Positions 43,088-52,278 are shown, counted from the stretch's first letter. The stretch is DNA of 64,000 nt from an uncultured Roseibium sp. (GCF_947499295.1 NZ_CANMNP010000005.1:241432-305431), one strand, 5' to 3'. Notes: generated by a model from the letters alone, not told the origin. Program-made: numbers and translations.

Positions 43088-44111
43088 GGCAACTGGTATT
43101 GAGATCAAGAATCTCTACAAAATTTTTGGACCGAACGGCAAAGAGATGGTCCGGAAGGTCAAGGAGGGCATGTCGAAGACGGAATTGAACGAAAAGTTCA
43201 ATCACGTACTCGGTTTGAACAACATCAACATTTCGATGCCAGGAGGTAAAATCGAAGTGGTGATGGGATTGTCAGGATCGGGTAAATCTACCTTGATCCG
43301 GCACATCAACCGGCTGATCGATCCGACGGACGGTGAAGTCCTTTATGGCAACGAGGACGTCTGCAAGATGTCCCAGGATGAGCTCCGCGAATTCCGTCGC
43401 CACAAGACCGCCATGGTGTTCCAAAAGTTCGCCCTGCTGCCGCATCGAACGGTAATGAAAAACACCGTCTATGGACTGGAAATCCAGGGCGTGCCGATGA
43501 AAGAGGCGGAAGAGCGGGCAGCCCGCTGGATCGCGCGTGTCGGTCTGGAAGGCTTTGAGGATCATTATCCGAACCAGCTTTCCGGTGGCATGCAGCAGCG
43601 CGTCGGCCTGGCGCGTGCGTTGACCAACGACGCCGATATTCTGCTGATGGATGAAGCGTTTTCAGCCCTCGATCCGTTGATCCGCATGGACATGCAAACC
43701 GTTCTGCTGGATCTGCAGGAAGAGCTGCACAAGACCATCGTCTTCATCACCCACGATCTGGATGAGGCGCTGAGGCTTGGCGACAAGATTGCAATTCTTC
43801 GGGATGGTGCCGTGATTCAGCAGGGATCGGGCCAGGACATCGTTCTCAATCCTGCCGATGCTTATATCGCCGACTTCGTGAAAGAAGTGAATCGAGGGCG
43901 CGTGATCCTTGTCGAAACGGTCATGGACAAATCCAAAACCGTTGAAGGCGGACTGACCATCGAAAGCGGCATTATGCTTGAGGAGGCTGCAAAGACCTTC
44001 GCAGAGACCGGCGAGGGCGAGGCCTGTGTCGTCAATGGCGATGGAAAGCCAGTCGGTGTCCTGAACGTCCAGGACACGATCAGTGCCATGGTGACACCTG
44101 CCAGCCACTGA
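43080..44111 (+). CDS. proV: Glycine betaine-type ABC transporter ATP-binding protein
   Basis: 343 aa, ATG at 43080 with GGAGG upstream, overlapping proW. Residues 30-50 (VRKVKEGMSKTELNEK) form the ProV-specific insert before Walker A GLSGSGKST; Q-loop FQKFALLPHRTV, signature LSGGMQQRVGLARA, Walker B LLMDEAFSALDPL and His-loop ITHDLDEALRLGD follow. The C-terminal part is a shortened CBS-like domain (EACVVNGDGKPVGVLNVQDTI), the region that senses ionic strength in OpuA. Closed by the terminator at 44134. Confidence 0.92.
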   Translation: MAEATGIEIKNLYKIFGPNGKEMVRKVKEGMSKTELNEKFNHVLGLNNINISMPGGKIEVVMGLSGSGKSTLIRHINRLIDPTDGEVLYGNEDVCKMSQDELREFRRHKTAMVFQKFALLPHRTVMKNTVYGLEIQGVPMKEAEERAARWIARVGLEGFEDHYPNQLSGGMQQRVGLARALTNDADILLMDEAFSALDPLIRMDMQTVLLDLQEELHKTIVFITHDLDEALRLGDKIAILRDGAVIQQGSGQDIVLNPADAYIADFVKEVNRGRVILVETVMDKSKTVEGGLTIESGIMLEEAAKTFAETGEGEACVVNGDGKPVGVLNVQDTISAMVTPASH

Positions 44112-44133
44112 CATGCGCTTCGATTAGATTTTC

Positions 44134-44170
44134 AAGGCCCCGGAGGAAAATTCGGGGCCTTGTCATTTTT
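44134..44170 (+). terminator. Terminator after proV
   Basis: AAGGCCCCG pairs with CGGGGCCTT around AGGAAAATT-type loop, with ATTTTT downstream. It closes the proXWV transcript towards the convergent tolC-like gene. Confidence 0.8.
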
Positions 44171-44192
44171 GGAGCCGAATTGGAAGTGCTGG

Positions 44193-45701
44193 TCAGTTCC
44201 CTGAACGATAGGGCCAGGACAGCCAGTTGATCCCGCCCGGGCCTTTCCGGCCAGTATCAACCGCATTCGCGTCAGCCAGTTCCATCTGAACAATGTCGTT
44301 TTCAGTCGGACCAAGCCGAAGATCCCAGGTGTTGAATTCAGGGATCAGCCTGCCGACTGCCGCCGGGCGTTCTTCGATGATCGAGAAATGTTGCGGGGCC
44401 AATCGCCCTATGTTTGCCAGCAGGAAGAAATCGGCAATGCGCGCATCATAGCGGGCACGGACATGATCGACCTGGCTCAAAAGCAATTCCCGTTCGCCAT
44501 CCAGTACGTCGAGCAGGGACCTCTGCCCGCTGTCGAACTCCACCTGGAGCCCTTTCACAGCACGCCGATTGGCTTCAATGGCGCGTTTGCCGGCTTTGGC
44601 CCGCAATCGGGATGCCGTTCGCTGCTTCATCGCGCGAATGACGTTCTCGCGAATGATCTGCTGCGTGTCGTCGAGCTCATATTCTTCTTGAGCTGCCGTG
44701 AACTTGGCTCGCTTGACGGAGGATATGTTGCGCCCACCAGTAAAGAGCGGGGCTGAGACACGTACACCGAAGCGGAAATCCTCTTCGTCCTGATTGCCAA
44801 GGTTGCCGCGGTATCCGTTTTCCCATTCACTTTCCAGAGATACGCGCGGAAGCATGTCTCCGACCGCGGCCCGCGCTGCGTATCGGGCTGCGCGTGCATC
44901 TGCAGTTGCAGCGCGTATAGAAGGGTTGTTTTGAAATGCGATCGTAATCGCATCATCCAACCCTCCAGGTTCCAGCGTTTTGGGAATGCGGGGCCAACCC
45001 AACTTGCCGGGTTTTTGTCCCGTCAGTCGTTCATAGAGCGCTTCCGACGCTTCCAGGTCACCGACCGCCTGGTCCGAATTACCTTGTGCTTCGGCAAGTC
45101 TGGCAAGGGCCTGCTCGATGTCGGTCTTCGTGGCGTCGCCTGACTTGTACCGCGCTCGTGCAGCCTTCACCTCGCGTTGCACCACGCCCGTATAGTCTTT
45201 CAGGCGTGCGAGAATGGCCCTGTCCCGAACCACACGCAAATAAGCGTCAGCCGTATTGAGCAGCAGTGTTTGCTCAACGCCAATCAGCTGATTGCGGCCG
45301 GATTCGGACTCTTCATGCGCCTGATTGAGCCTGTTGACACCTGCAAAGCCCTGAAAAAGGGTCTGCGACATGGAAACGCCAAGTTCGTGGAAGAACGCAC
45401 GGTCGCTCGACCCGCTTCGCGTTTCATAGGCATTTTGCTCGCCAAGATAAGATCCGGTTACCGTCGGCAGGAATTCAGATCTGGCTGTCCAGACGCCCTG
45501 GTTCGTGGCCTGGTAGCGTGATCTTTCAGCTTTCAGACCCGGATTGACCGCATATGCCGATGCCATTGCTTCTTCGAGGGACTGCCCATGTGCCGGCAGA
45601 CTGGCGATGGCCACAGCGAACAAAGAGACCCCGGCCATAGCACGAGCCAGCAGGGAAGTGATCCCCGGCGGCTGGTCGGTAGGGCTTGAAAGAGTTGTCA
45701 T
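44193..45701 (-). CDS. TolC-family outer-membrane efflux channel
   Basis: 502 aa with a signal region ending near residue 40 (SLPAHGQSLEEAMASAYAVNP marks the mature start). Two OEP repeats of long coiled-coil helices: AQGNSDQAVGDLEASEALYERLTGQ in the first half, and RTASRLRAKAGKRAIEANRRAVKGLQVEFDSGQRSLLDVLD in the second, with the conserved GxRSLLDVLD turn. It is a trimeric channel for type I secretion or tripartite efflux; the inner-membrane partners are not in the window. Confidence 0.88.
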   Translation of the reverse strand: MTTLSSPTDQPPGITSLLARAMAGVSLFAVAIASLPAHGQSLEEAMASAYAVNPGLKAERSRYQATNQGVWTARSEFLPTVTGSYLGEQNAYETRSGSSDRAFFHELGVSMSQTLFQGFAGVNRLNQAHEESESGRNQLIGVEQTLLLNTADAYLRVVRDRAILARLKDYTGVVQREVKAARARYKSGDATKTDIEQALARLAEAQGNSDQAVGDLEASEALYERLTGQKPGKLGWPRIPKTLEPGGLDDAITIAFQNNPSIRAATADARAARYAARAAVGDMLPRVSLESEWENGYRGNLGNQDEEDFRFGVRVSAPLFTGGRNISSVKRAKFTAAQEEYELDDTQQIIRENVIRAMKQRTASRLRAKAGKRAIEANRRAVKGLQVEFDSGQRSLLDVLDGERELLLSQVDHVRARYDARIADFFLLANIGRLAPQHFSIIEERPAAVGRLIPEFNTWDLRLGPTENDIVQMELADANAVDTGRKGPGGINWLSWPYRSGN

Positions 45702-46371
45702 GCTGGTACCAGTTTGGCTATCTGCGCCAACCGTAGTTTTTTATGGTTAATCAAAGGTAAGCCGATGTGCGAATTATCACATGTTCATTCGGCGAGAAAT
45801 TCAAATAAGTATTTGTTTTATTTGAAGAAAAATTGAATCTCTATGAAAGTACGCGCATTTCTTTGCAAGGTTAAACAGAGGCTTGAGAAAGGCATTGTCA
45901 AAAGCTGCAAAAATCTAAACTGAGCTGTGCGCAATAAAAGTAAAATTCACGTCGAATACGTGTCTATTCTCAAACTTCCGCGGAGTGCCATTTTTCTGTT
46001 TCGAAGCCGATGACGACGTCGCAACCTTGACCTGACCGGACGCAGAAACTTTGCGTCGCGTTTGATATCTCTGCACAAATCGGGTCCGCAGTCTTGCGGT
46101 ATCGGAGCACCCTGAGAGTTCCAACTGTCGCCAATTCACCGAGTTGGAGGTCTGGCTGCTGCATGACGACCTGACTGGTGGCTGAAGTGCCAGAGAAAAC
46201 GAGGTCGATAAACTTTTATCGATAATATTATCGATGATGAATTGATTTGCATCCAAAACGGTATTGCTGCGCCAGCGGGACGATCCCGTCGCTTGCTGCT
46301 GTGTGGCCCGTTCAGGTATCGAGCCCGAACAGGATTTTTCAATTTGGACAAAGGTTTGGGTGTTGTTGTCG
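45702..46371. other. Long intergenic region between divergent tolC-like and gntR genes
   Basis: 670 bp. The left third (45720-45960) is AT-rich and should hold the tolC promoter. The minus-strand open frame at 45915-46388 has skewed composition and overlaps the operator palindromes, so I do not regard it as a gene. The right part carries the palindromes at 46205-46235. Confidence 0.5.
46205..46235 (+). promoter_or_regulatory. Two overlapping palindromes, probable GntR operator
   Basis: TCGATAAA-CT-TTTATCGA (46205-46222) and the perfect 18-bp palindrome ATCGATAATATTATCGAT (46218-46235) share a half-site, giving three TCGAT-type half-sites in 31 bp. They lie about 140 bp before the gntR start and are the likely autoregulatory operator. 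Confidence 0.55.
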
Positions 46372-47043
46372 ATGTCATCAAGAGCCAAAGCAACACGTGT
46401 TGATAGCGCCTACGATCGGCTGAAGTCAGATATATTGACGGGCATGCTGCCACCGGGTTTTCAAGCGCCCGAGCCGGAAGTGGCAAGCCGGCTTGGCATG
46501 AGCCGGACGCCCGTTCGCGAAGCGCTTATCCGGCTTGAGGCGGACGGGTTGGTGGAACTCATTCCACGGCGCGGGGCGCGGGTCATTCCCGTAACCGGTA
46601 ACGACATTTGCGAGGTCTTCGAAATCCTGTCTGTTCTGGAAGCGCTGGCTGCACAGCGCGCTGGCGAGAACGGCGCAGCCCAAGATGTATTGGCGGAAAT
46701 TGAAACAGTCAGCGATGAGGCCGACCAGGCGCTTGTGGCCAAGGACATTGATGCCTGGGCGCAGCTTGATGACAAGTTCCACCGGCTCGTAGCCGAAGCG
46801 AGCGGCAACAACCGTCTTGAAGCTGAAATCAATGGGTTTCTCGATCAGGTGTTTCGGGCAAACACGGTCTTGCTGCGGTTGAATCAAGCACCGGCTTCAT
46901 GTGCGGCCGATCACCGTAAGCTCAACGCCGCCATCAAGTCAGGGGATGGTGTTTCCGCCTGGGAAATTGCCCGCAGCCACCGCCTCAACGGCTTGAAAAC
47001 CATGAGGAAGCTGTTGCAAGACTGCGGTCTCACTCAAGTATAG
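46372..47043 (+). CDS. GntR-family regulator with FCD domain
   Basis: 223 aa from the ATG at 46372. N-terminal winged helix ARVASRLGMSRTPVREALIRLEADGLV-like (PEPEVASRLGMSRTPVREAL, about 32-52) and C-terminal FCD domain with the metal-site pattern DDKFHRLVAEASGNNRLEAE and DHRKLNAAIKSGD. Alone between tolC and the convergent lacI (13 bp), so its targets are not evident other than itself. Confidence 0.88.
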   Translation: MSSRAKATRVDSAYDRLKSDILTGMLPPGFQAPEPEVASRLGMSRTPVREALIRLEADGLVELIPRRGARVIPVTGNDICEVFEILSVLEALAAQRAGENGAAQDVLAEIETVSDEADQALVAKDIDAWAQLDDKFHRLVAEASGNNRLEAEINGFLDQVFRANTVLLRLNQAPASCAADHRKLNAAIKSGDGVSAWEIARSHRLNGLKTMRKLLQDCGLTQV

Positions 47044-47056
47044 GCGCAACAGGAAC

Positions 47057-48097
47057 TCAATCCTTTGCCGGGGCGGGGCCCGTGGACTGCCCGATGATCA
47101 ATTCTGCGTCCAGATGCAGCGATGACGGTTCACTGTTGGGGTCTGCGATCATGGCCAGCAGAAGCTCAGCCGCCTTTTCTCCGGCGTAACGAACAGAGGA
47201 CCTTGTGCAGGTGAAAATCGGAACTTCGCCGCTGTTTGGAAGGAAAGAAAGCGCATCGTCATGCGTTATGATCGAAACATCCTTGCCGGTGATAAGGCCG
47301 CATTGGCCTATGGCGCGTGCAACGCCAATAGCTGAAATCATGGACGATACCAGGAACGCGGTCGGCGGATTATCCGATTTCAGCATCTCCATGGCATTGT
47401 CGCATCCGTAGGGTTCAGTCATGTCGTTGCTGCGCATCAGGGCTGGGTCCGGGCTCAGGCCTCGAGCCTTGATGGCGTCTTCAAATCCACGTCGGCGCCT
47501 GCGGGCGAAATCCATGTGTTCAAGGCCATTTAGAAGCGCGATACGAGTGTGGCCGAGGTCAAGCAGCAGGTCTGTTGCCCGTTGGAATGCCCGGCGGTTG
47601 TTCATGTCGATCCAGCTGGTTTCGGATTCAGCGCCAGCGATGCGGCCATGAACCACGAAGGGCAGGTTCAGGTCCTTCAGGATCGCATGCCGGTTCTCAT
47701 TGTGAGCAGGACCGTGCACGATGACGCCATCTGCTTTTTTTCGTGACGCGATCTGCCGGTAGGCTTCTTCCTCCTGGTCGTCTTCAACGACCGAAATGAT
47801 CATGTCATAGCCGTGCTTGGAATAGGTCTCACCGGCACCTGCGATGAATTCCAGGAAGATCGGGTTCATCATTTCATGGATCGAGCGCGGAATGACATGG
47901 CCTATGGCCATAGATCGCCCGGTGGCCAGACGCCGGGCCTGACTGTTGGGTGCGTAGCCTAGCTTGTCAGCCATCTCGGCAACGCGCTTTCGGGTTTCGG
48001 CACTCACCTCAGGGTAGCCGTTCAAGGCGCGGCTGACTGTCGTTTGTGACAGGTTCAGCCGCTGTGACAAAATTTTAAGATTTACGCCCTTGCTCAT
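47057..48097 (-). CDS. aglR: LacI-family regulator of the alpha-glucoside transporter
   Basis: 346 aa. The N-terminal helix-turn-helix is LKILSQRLNLSQTTVSRALNGYPEVSAETRKRV (about 7-39), followed by the periplasmic-binding-like sensor domain with SNDMTEPYGCDNAMEMLKSDNPPTAFLVSS. Divergent from aglE across 249 bp that contain two LacI-type sites with a central CG. The symbol follows the position of aglR in rhizobial agl loci and is inferred. Confidence 0.85.
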   Translation of the reverse strand: MSKGVNLKILSQRLNLSQTTVSRALNGYPEVSAETRKRVAEMADKLGYAPNSQARRLATGRSMAIGHVIPRSIHEMMNPIFLEFIAGAGETYSKHGYDMIISVVEDDQEEEAYRQIASRKKADGVIVHGPAHNENRHAILKDLNLPFVVHGRIAGAESETSWIDMNNRRAFQRATDLLLDLGHTRIALLNGLEHMDFARRRRRGFEDAIKARGLSPDPALMRSNDMTEPYGCDNAMEMLKSDNPPTAFLVSSMISAIGVARAIGQCGLITGKDVSIITHDDALSFLPNSGEVPIFTCTRSSVRYAGEKAAELLLAMIADPNSEPSSLHLDAELIIGQSTGPAPAKD

Positions 48098-48103
48098 GCT
48101 CGC

Positions 48104-48117
48104 CCAAAACGCTTTGA
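48104..48117. promoter_or_regulatory. LacI-type operator near the lacI start
   Basis: CCAAA-A-CG-C-TTTGA with central CG, 7 bp upstream of the lacI start. Shares CCAAA-N-CG-N-TTTG with the site at 48213. Overlaps a second 13-bp palindrome CGCTTT-G-AAAGCG (48110-48122). Confidence 0.5.
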
Positions 48118-48212
48118 AAGCGCCCTCCCTTCAGGCAGTTATTGAAATCCAACATTAATTGGTGAGTTGCGTGCTTGACAAGTCCGGTCTGTGGAGACAT
48201 GTTGAAGGCGAA

Positions 48213-48230
48213 ATCCAAAGCGGTTTGGAT
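48213..48230. promoter_or_regulatory. LacI-type operator upstream of aglE
   Basis: ATCCAAA-G-CG-G-TTTGGAT: 7-bp perfect arms around a central CG, the classical LacI-family architecture, 117 bp before the aglE start codon. Confidence 0.65.
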
Positions 48231-48346
48231 GCACGGTTCTGGTAGGATTACCGACATTCATCGATGTGCGGGTGTTGCTGCCAGGTGGTGAGTTGTGCCA
48301 CTTTTGATGGAGGGCCCCAGGATAGGGGCAATCTGGGAGGATTGAG

Positions 48347-49714
48347 ATGAAATTTCGTTTGATGGCCTGCACTGCAGGTATCGCGCTCAGCCTTGCTTTT
48401 GGCGCCGGAGCGGCGTCTGCGGCTGACTTGAAGTTCCCGGTGGGCGAAGGTCCTTTTAACTGGGACAGCTACAACAAATGGGCGGAAAGCGCTCCTGATC
48501 TCAAGGGCCAGACCGTCACAATCGCCGGTCCGTGGCTGCAGCCGGAAGATGGCTATTTCCGCAGCGTGCTGGCCTATTTCGCCGAAGCAACCGGCGCTGA
48601 AGTCATCTACACCGGCTCAGACTCCTTCGAACAGCAGATTGTGATCGATGCCGAAGCGGGTGCTGCGCCGAATATCGCCGTTTTCCCGCAGCCTGGTCTT
48701 GCCTCAGACATGGCCGCCCGTGGATTGTTGACGCCGCTACCTGAAGGTATGGGTGGCTGGGTCGCAGACAATTACGGTGCCGGTGACAGCTGGGTTAATC
48801 TTGGTACCTACCAGGACAAAGACGGAGCAGATCAACTTTATGGTTTCTTCTACAACGTCAACGTAAAGAGCCTTGTCTGGTATGTGCCTGAAAACTTCGA
48901 GGATGCAGGCTATGAAGTGCCTGAATCCATGGAAGACCTCAAAGCATTGACCGAGCAGATCGTTGCGGATGGTGAAACGCCGTGGTGTATCGGTCTGGGA
49001 TCTGGTGCAGCCACGGGTTGGCCGGCAACCGACTGGGTGGAAGACATGATGCTGCGGACCCAGTCCGCCGATGTCTATGACCAATGGACCAAAAACGAAA
49101 TTCCGTTTGATGACGAGCGCGTGGTCGCTGCCATTGAAGAGTTCGGATGGTTCGCGCGTGACGATGCCAAGGTCGCCGGCGGTGCGAATGCTGTTGCGTC
49201 GACCGATTTCCGGGACAGCCCCAAAGGGCTCTTTTCCTCGCCTCCACAGTGCTACCTGCACCGTCAGGCATCCTTCGTTCCGGCTTTCTTTCCCGATGGT
49301 GTTGAATTCGGGTCAGATGTCGACTTCTTCTATTTCCCGGCTTATGCCGAGAAAGACCTCGGAAACCCGGTTCTGGGTGGCGGTACTCTGATGGCGATCA
49401 CAAGCCCATCCGATGCCACCAACGAACTGATGAAGTTCTTCCAGCTGCCGCTGGCACATGAAGTGATGATGGCCCAGACAGGCTTCCTGACCCCGCACAA
49501 GGGCGTTAACCTGGAAGCTTATCTCAACGACACTTTGCGCGGTCAGGGTGAAATCCTCATCAACGCCACAACCTTCCGCTTCGACGGATCCGACCTGATG
49601 CCTGGTGGTGTTGGCGCCGGTACGTTCTGGACCGGCATGGTCGACTACACAGGCGGCAAAGACGCCAAGGAAGTGGCGAGCGAAATCCAGAACAGCTGGG
49701 ACGCTCTCAAGTAA
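48347..49714 (+). CDS. aglE: Alpha-glucoside ABC transporter substrate-binding protein AglE
   Basis: 455 aa with signal peptide (MKFRLMACTAGIALSLAFGAG, cleavage near ASAA). Cluster B/SBP_bac_1 fold similar to rhizobial AglE: GEGPFNWDSYNKWAE at the N-terminus, LKGQTVTIAGPW, and the sugar-site region GSGAATGWPATDWVEDMMLR. The ATG at 48347 is preceded by GGGAGG. First gene of aglEFGK; alpha-glucosides such as trehalose, sucrose or maltose are the expected ligands. Confidence 0.88.
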   Translation: MKFRLMACTAGIALSLAFGAGAASAADLKFPVGEGPFNWDSYNKWAESAPDLKGQTVTIAGPWLQPEDGYFRSVLAYFAEATGAEVIYTGSDSFEQQIVIDAEAGAAPNIAVFPQPGLASDMAARGLLTPLPEGMGGWVADNYGAGDSWVNLGTYQDKDGADQLYGFFYNVNVKSLVWYVPENFEDAGYEVPESMEDLKALTEQIVADGETPWCIGLGSGAATGWPATDWVEDMMLRTQSADVYDQWTKNEIPFDDERVVAAIEEFGWFARDDAKVAGGANAVASTDFRDSPKGLFSSPPQCYLHRQASFVPAFFPDGVEFGSDVDFFYFPAYAEKDLGNPVLGGGTLMAITSPSDATNELMKFFQLPLAHEVMMAQTGFLTPHKGVNLEAYLNDTLRGQGEILINATTFRFDGSDLMPGGVGAGTFWTGMVDYTGGKDAKEVASEIQNSWDALK

Positions 49715-49725
49715 GCTCCTCCAAT

Positions 49726-49756
49726 GGCCGGCCCACTCGTGGGGTCGGCCTTTTTT
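49726..49756 (+). terminator. Terminator between aglE and aglF
   Basis: GGCCGGCCC pairs with GGGTCGGCC (one G-T pair), followed by six T: a bona fide rho-independent structure inside the operon. It argues for partial termination after aglE and against an early start for aglF. Confidence 0.8.
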
Positions 49757-49855
49757 ATCCGATCAGCGGCAATTGCCGCGATCCGAAAGTTCCTTGCGAC
49801 TGGATGCCCCCGGCAAGCCGGGCGTGTCCCCATAATCAAATGGGAGGGAACGGCC

Positions 49856-51097
49856 GTGCTGACGGAAAATCCAGCAGTATTGGGCCTATTAACCATCGTC
49901 ATCGGCGTTGGTGGGTGCCTGGGATATTTCTATTTTTCAAATCTGATCCTCGACAAGCTGATCTTTCCTGCTTCAGGACCGAAAGCAGGATCCAACATCA
50001 ACAGGGCAAACATGGTTCGTCCATGGCTGTTTCTGTTTCCGGCGATCTTCGCGCTCACGCTCTATCTGGCCTATCCGGTTTTTGAGACGCTGCGCCTGTC
50101 GTTGACAGACCGGGATCAGGGTGGTGCCTTCGTCGGCCTTGCCAACTATCATCAGATGATGGCAGAGCCGAAGTTCTGGGAAGCTGTTCAGAACAATATG
50201 CTCTGGCTGATCATTGTGCCGGCGGCTTCAACAGCCTTTGGATTGCTTGTTGCCCAGCTGACCGACCGGATCAAATGGGGCAATCTGGCGAAATCCTTGA
50301 TTTTCATGCCGATGGCGATCTCGTTTGTCGGCGCTTCGGTGATCTTCAAACTGATTTACGATACGCGTCCAGCCGATCAGAACCAGATCGGCGTCTTGAA
50401 TGCGGTCTGGTTGAGATTTGACGGCGGCATCGGATCTGTTCTGTTTCTTCAGGTTCTGCCGAGCCTCGTCCTGTTGGCCTTTGCAGGTATCGTGGCCTAT
50501 GTGGCCTGGATCTTTGCGCGCGGGATCGTCGCAAAGGGTGAAGACAAATCGGTCTGGCTTTTGCCGCTGCGCCTTTTTGTTGCCGTTGCAGGGCTCTGGT
50601 TGATCTGGACGTCGCTCAGCTCACTGCTCGGTATCTGGACAACCCAGCTGCCTTACGGCGAACCGCAAACCTGGCTGACAATCCCGCTCTGGAACAGCTT
50701 TCTCTTGATGGTGGTTCTTATCTGGATCCAGACCGGATTTGCCATGGTGATCCTGTCAGCGGCCTTGCGTGGAATTCCGGAAGAAACGGTCGAGGCCGCG
50801 ATCATCGATGGGGCCAACCCGTTCCAGGTTTTCTTCAGGATCAAGGTTCCGCAGATCATGGGAACGATCGTTGTCGTTTGGACGACGATCACGCTGACAG
50901 TGCTGAAGGTGTTCGACATCGTGTTTGCCATGACCAACGGTCAGTGGGAAACCCAGGTTCTGGCCAACTACATGTATGACAAGCTCTTTCGTGCCAACGA
51001 CTGGGGCGTTGGATCGGCGAGTGCGATCATCATTATGGTTCTGGTCACACCGATCCTCGTCTGGAACGTCTACAACGCCCGCAAGGAGATGAAGTGA
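49856..51097 (+). CDS. aglF: Alpha-glucoside ABC transporter permease AglF (GTG start)
   Basis: 413 aa. GTG at 49856 with GGGAGGG eight bases upstream; the frame stays open to 49724 but that would run through the terminator. One extra N-terminal span (VLGLLTIVIGVGGCLGYFYFSNLIL) precedes the usual six. EAA loop ETVEAAIIDGANPFQVFFRIKVPQIMG at about 318-344. The stop TGA overlaps the aglG ATG by one base. Confidence 0.9.
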   Translation: MLTENPAVLGLLTIVIGVGGCLGYFYFSNLILDKLIFPASGPKAGSNINRANMVRPWLFLFPAIFALTLYLAYPVFETLRLSLTDRDQGGAFVGLANYHQMMAEPKFWEAVQNNMLWLIIVPAASTAFGLLVAQLTDRIKWGNLAKSLIFMPMAISFVGASVIFKLIYDTRPADQNQIGVLNAVWLRFDGGIGSVLFLQVLPSLVLLAFAGIVAYVAWIFARGIVAKGEDKSVWLLPLRLFVAVAGLWLIWTSLSSLLGIWTTQLPYGEPQTWLTIPLWNSFLLMVVLIWIQTGFAMVILSAALRGIPEETVEAAIIDGANPFQVFFRIKVPQIMGTIVVVWTTITLTVLKVFDIVFAMTNGQWETQVLANYMYDKLFRANDWGVGSASAIIIMVLVTPILVWNVYNARKEMK

Positions 51098-52245
51098 TGG
51101 CCAGTATCGCTGGAAAAAAATCCGGCCTGACATGGGCCGTGCAGATTTCCGTTGCCGCGCTCGTCCTGCTCTGGCTGTTTCCGACCGTCGGGTTGTTCGT
51201 GTCGTCCTTCCGGACCGCCGACCAGATTTCGAGTTCAGGCTGGTGGGCAGCGCTCTTCCCTGCCGAGCAGAACGAAGTCTATCGTGCTTCAGACCCTGAC
51301 GACACGCGTGTGGCCGACGGCGACAATTTTGTCGTGACCGGAAACATTTTCGAAGGTGACCCGCGTGAAATCAGATCCTGGGGCGTGTCTTCGCGCGACG
51401 TCTCAGCGTATCAACCGGGCGAAACGGCGGAGATGAAGGACGGTGAAACACTGACACTCGAGTCGGACGGGAATTATGTCTGGCGTGGTGACGACAAGCA
51501 GTTGTCCGGCCGTGGTCAGCGTATTTTCATTACCGCGACGGTGCCTCCGGATTTCACAACCGGGAACTATGAAACCATTTTGTTGTCCGGTTCCGGCCAG
51601 GACAATATGGCCAAGGCGTTCTTCAACACCCTTACCGTGACCATTCCAGCAACGATCATTCCGATTGTTGTGGCCGCCTTCGCTGCCTATGCGCTCGCCT
51701 GGATGGAGTTCCCTGGACGGGCTCTGCTGATCGCGGCGGTTGTCGGCTTTCTTGTCGTGCCGTTGCAGCTGGCGCTCATTCCTTTGCTTCGGCTGCACCT
51801 GGAGATCGGTATCGGCAAAGGCTATCTCGGTGTCTGGCTTGCACATACGGCGTTCGGAATGCCGCTCGCGGTCTATCTGCTCCGAAACTACATGGTCGGA
51901 TTGCCGCGAGACATCATCGAGAATGCCAAGGTTGACGGAGCAACGGATTTTCAGATCTTCACCAAGATCATTCTACCGCTCAGTTTTCCTGCGCTGGCTT
52001 CTTTCGCGATCTTCCAGTTCCTGTGGACCTGGAACGATCTTCTCGTCGCCAAAGTGTTCCTGATCGACTCGACCGGTTCGACAACCGTGATGACCAACCA
52101 GATCGTGGAACTTCTCGGAACCCGCGGAGGGAACTGGGAAATTCTGGCAACTGCGGCCTTCGTATCCATCGCCGTGCCGCTCATCGTGTTCTTCGCGATG
52201 CAGCGTTATCTCGTGCGGGGACTGCTCGCCGGATCGGTCAAGTAA
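51097..52245 (+). CDS. aglG: Alpha-glucoside ABC transporter permease AglG
   Basis: 382 aa, ATG at 51097 with AAGGAG upstream. Six spans, with a large periplasmic insert of about 120 residues between TM1 and TM2 (NEVYRASDPDDTRVADGDNF onward) that is usual for AglG. EAA loop DIIENAKVDGATDFQIFTKIILPLSFPAL at about 268-296. In rhizobial agl loci the aglA glucosidase gene would follow; here the ATPase gene follows directly. Confidence 0.9.
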   Translation: MASIAGKKSGLTWAVQISVAALVLLWLFPTVGLFVSSFRTADQISSSGWWAALFPAEQNEVYRASDPDDTRVADGDNFVVTGNIFEGDPREIRSWGVSSRDVSAYQPGETAEMKDGETLTLESDGNYVWRGDDKQLSGRGQRIFITATVPPDFTTGNYETILLSGSGQDNMAKAFFNTLTVTIPATIIPIVVAAFAAYALAWMEFPGRALLIAAVVGFLVVPLQLALIPLLRLHLEIGIGKGYLGVWLAHTAFGMPLAVYLLRNYMVGLPRDIIENAKVDGATDFQIFTKIILPLSFPALASFAIFQFLWTWNDLLVAKVFLIDSTGSTTVMTNQIVELLGTRGGNWEILATAAFVSIAVPLIVFFAMQRYLVRGLLAGSVK

Positions 52246-52278
52246 CATGAACATTTTCTACAATCGGGAGGAGCCGGC

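Noticed and set aside
45915..46388. Minus-strand frame of 157 codons in the tolC-gntR gap
   Set aside because: Ser/Arg-rich, no family, no ribosome binding site, and it runs across the palindromic operator and the gntR start.
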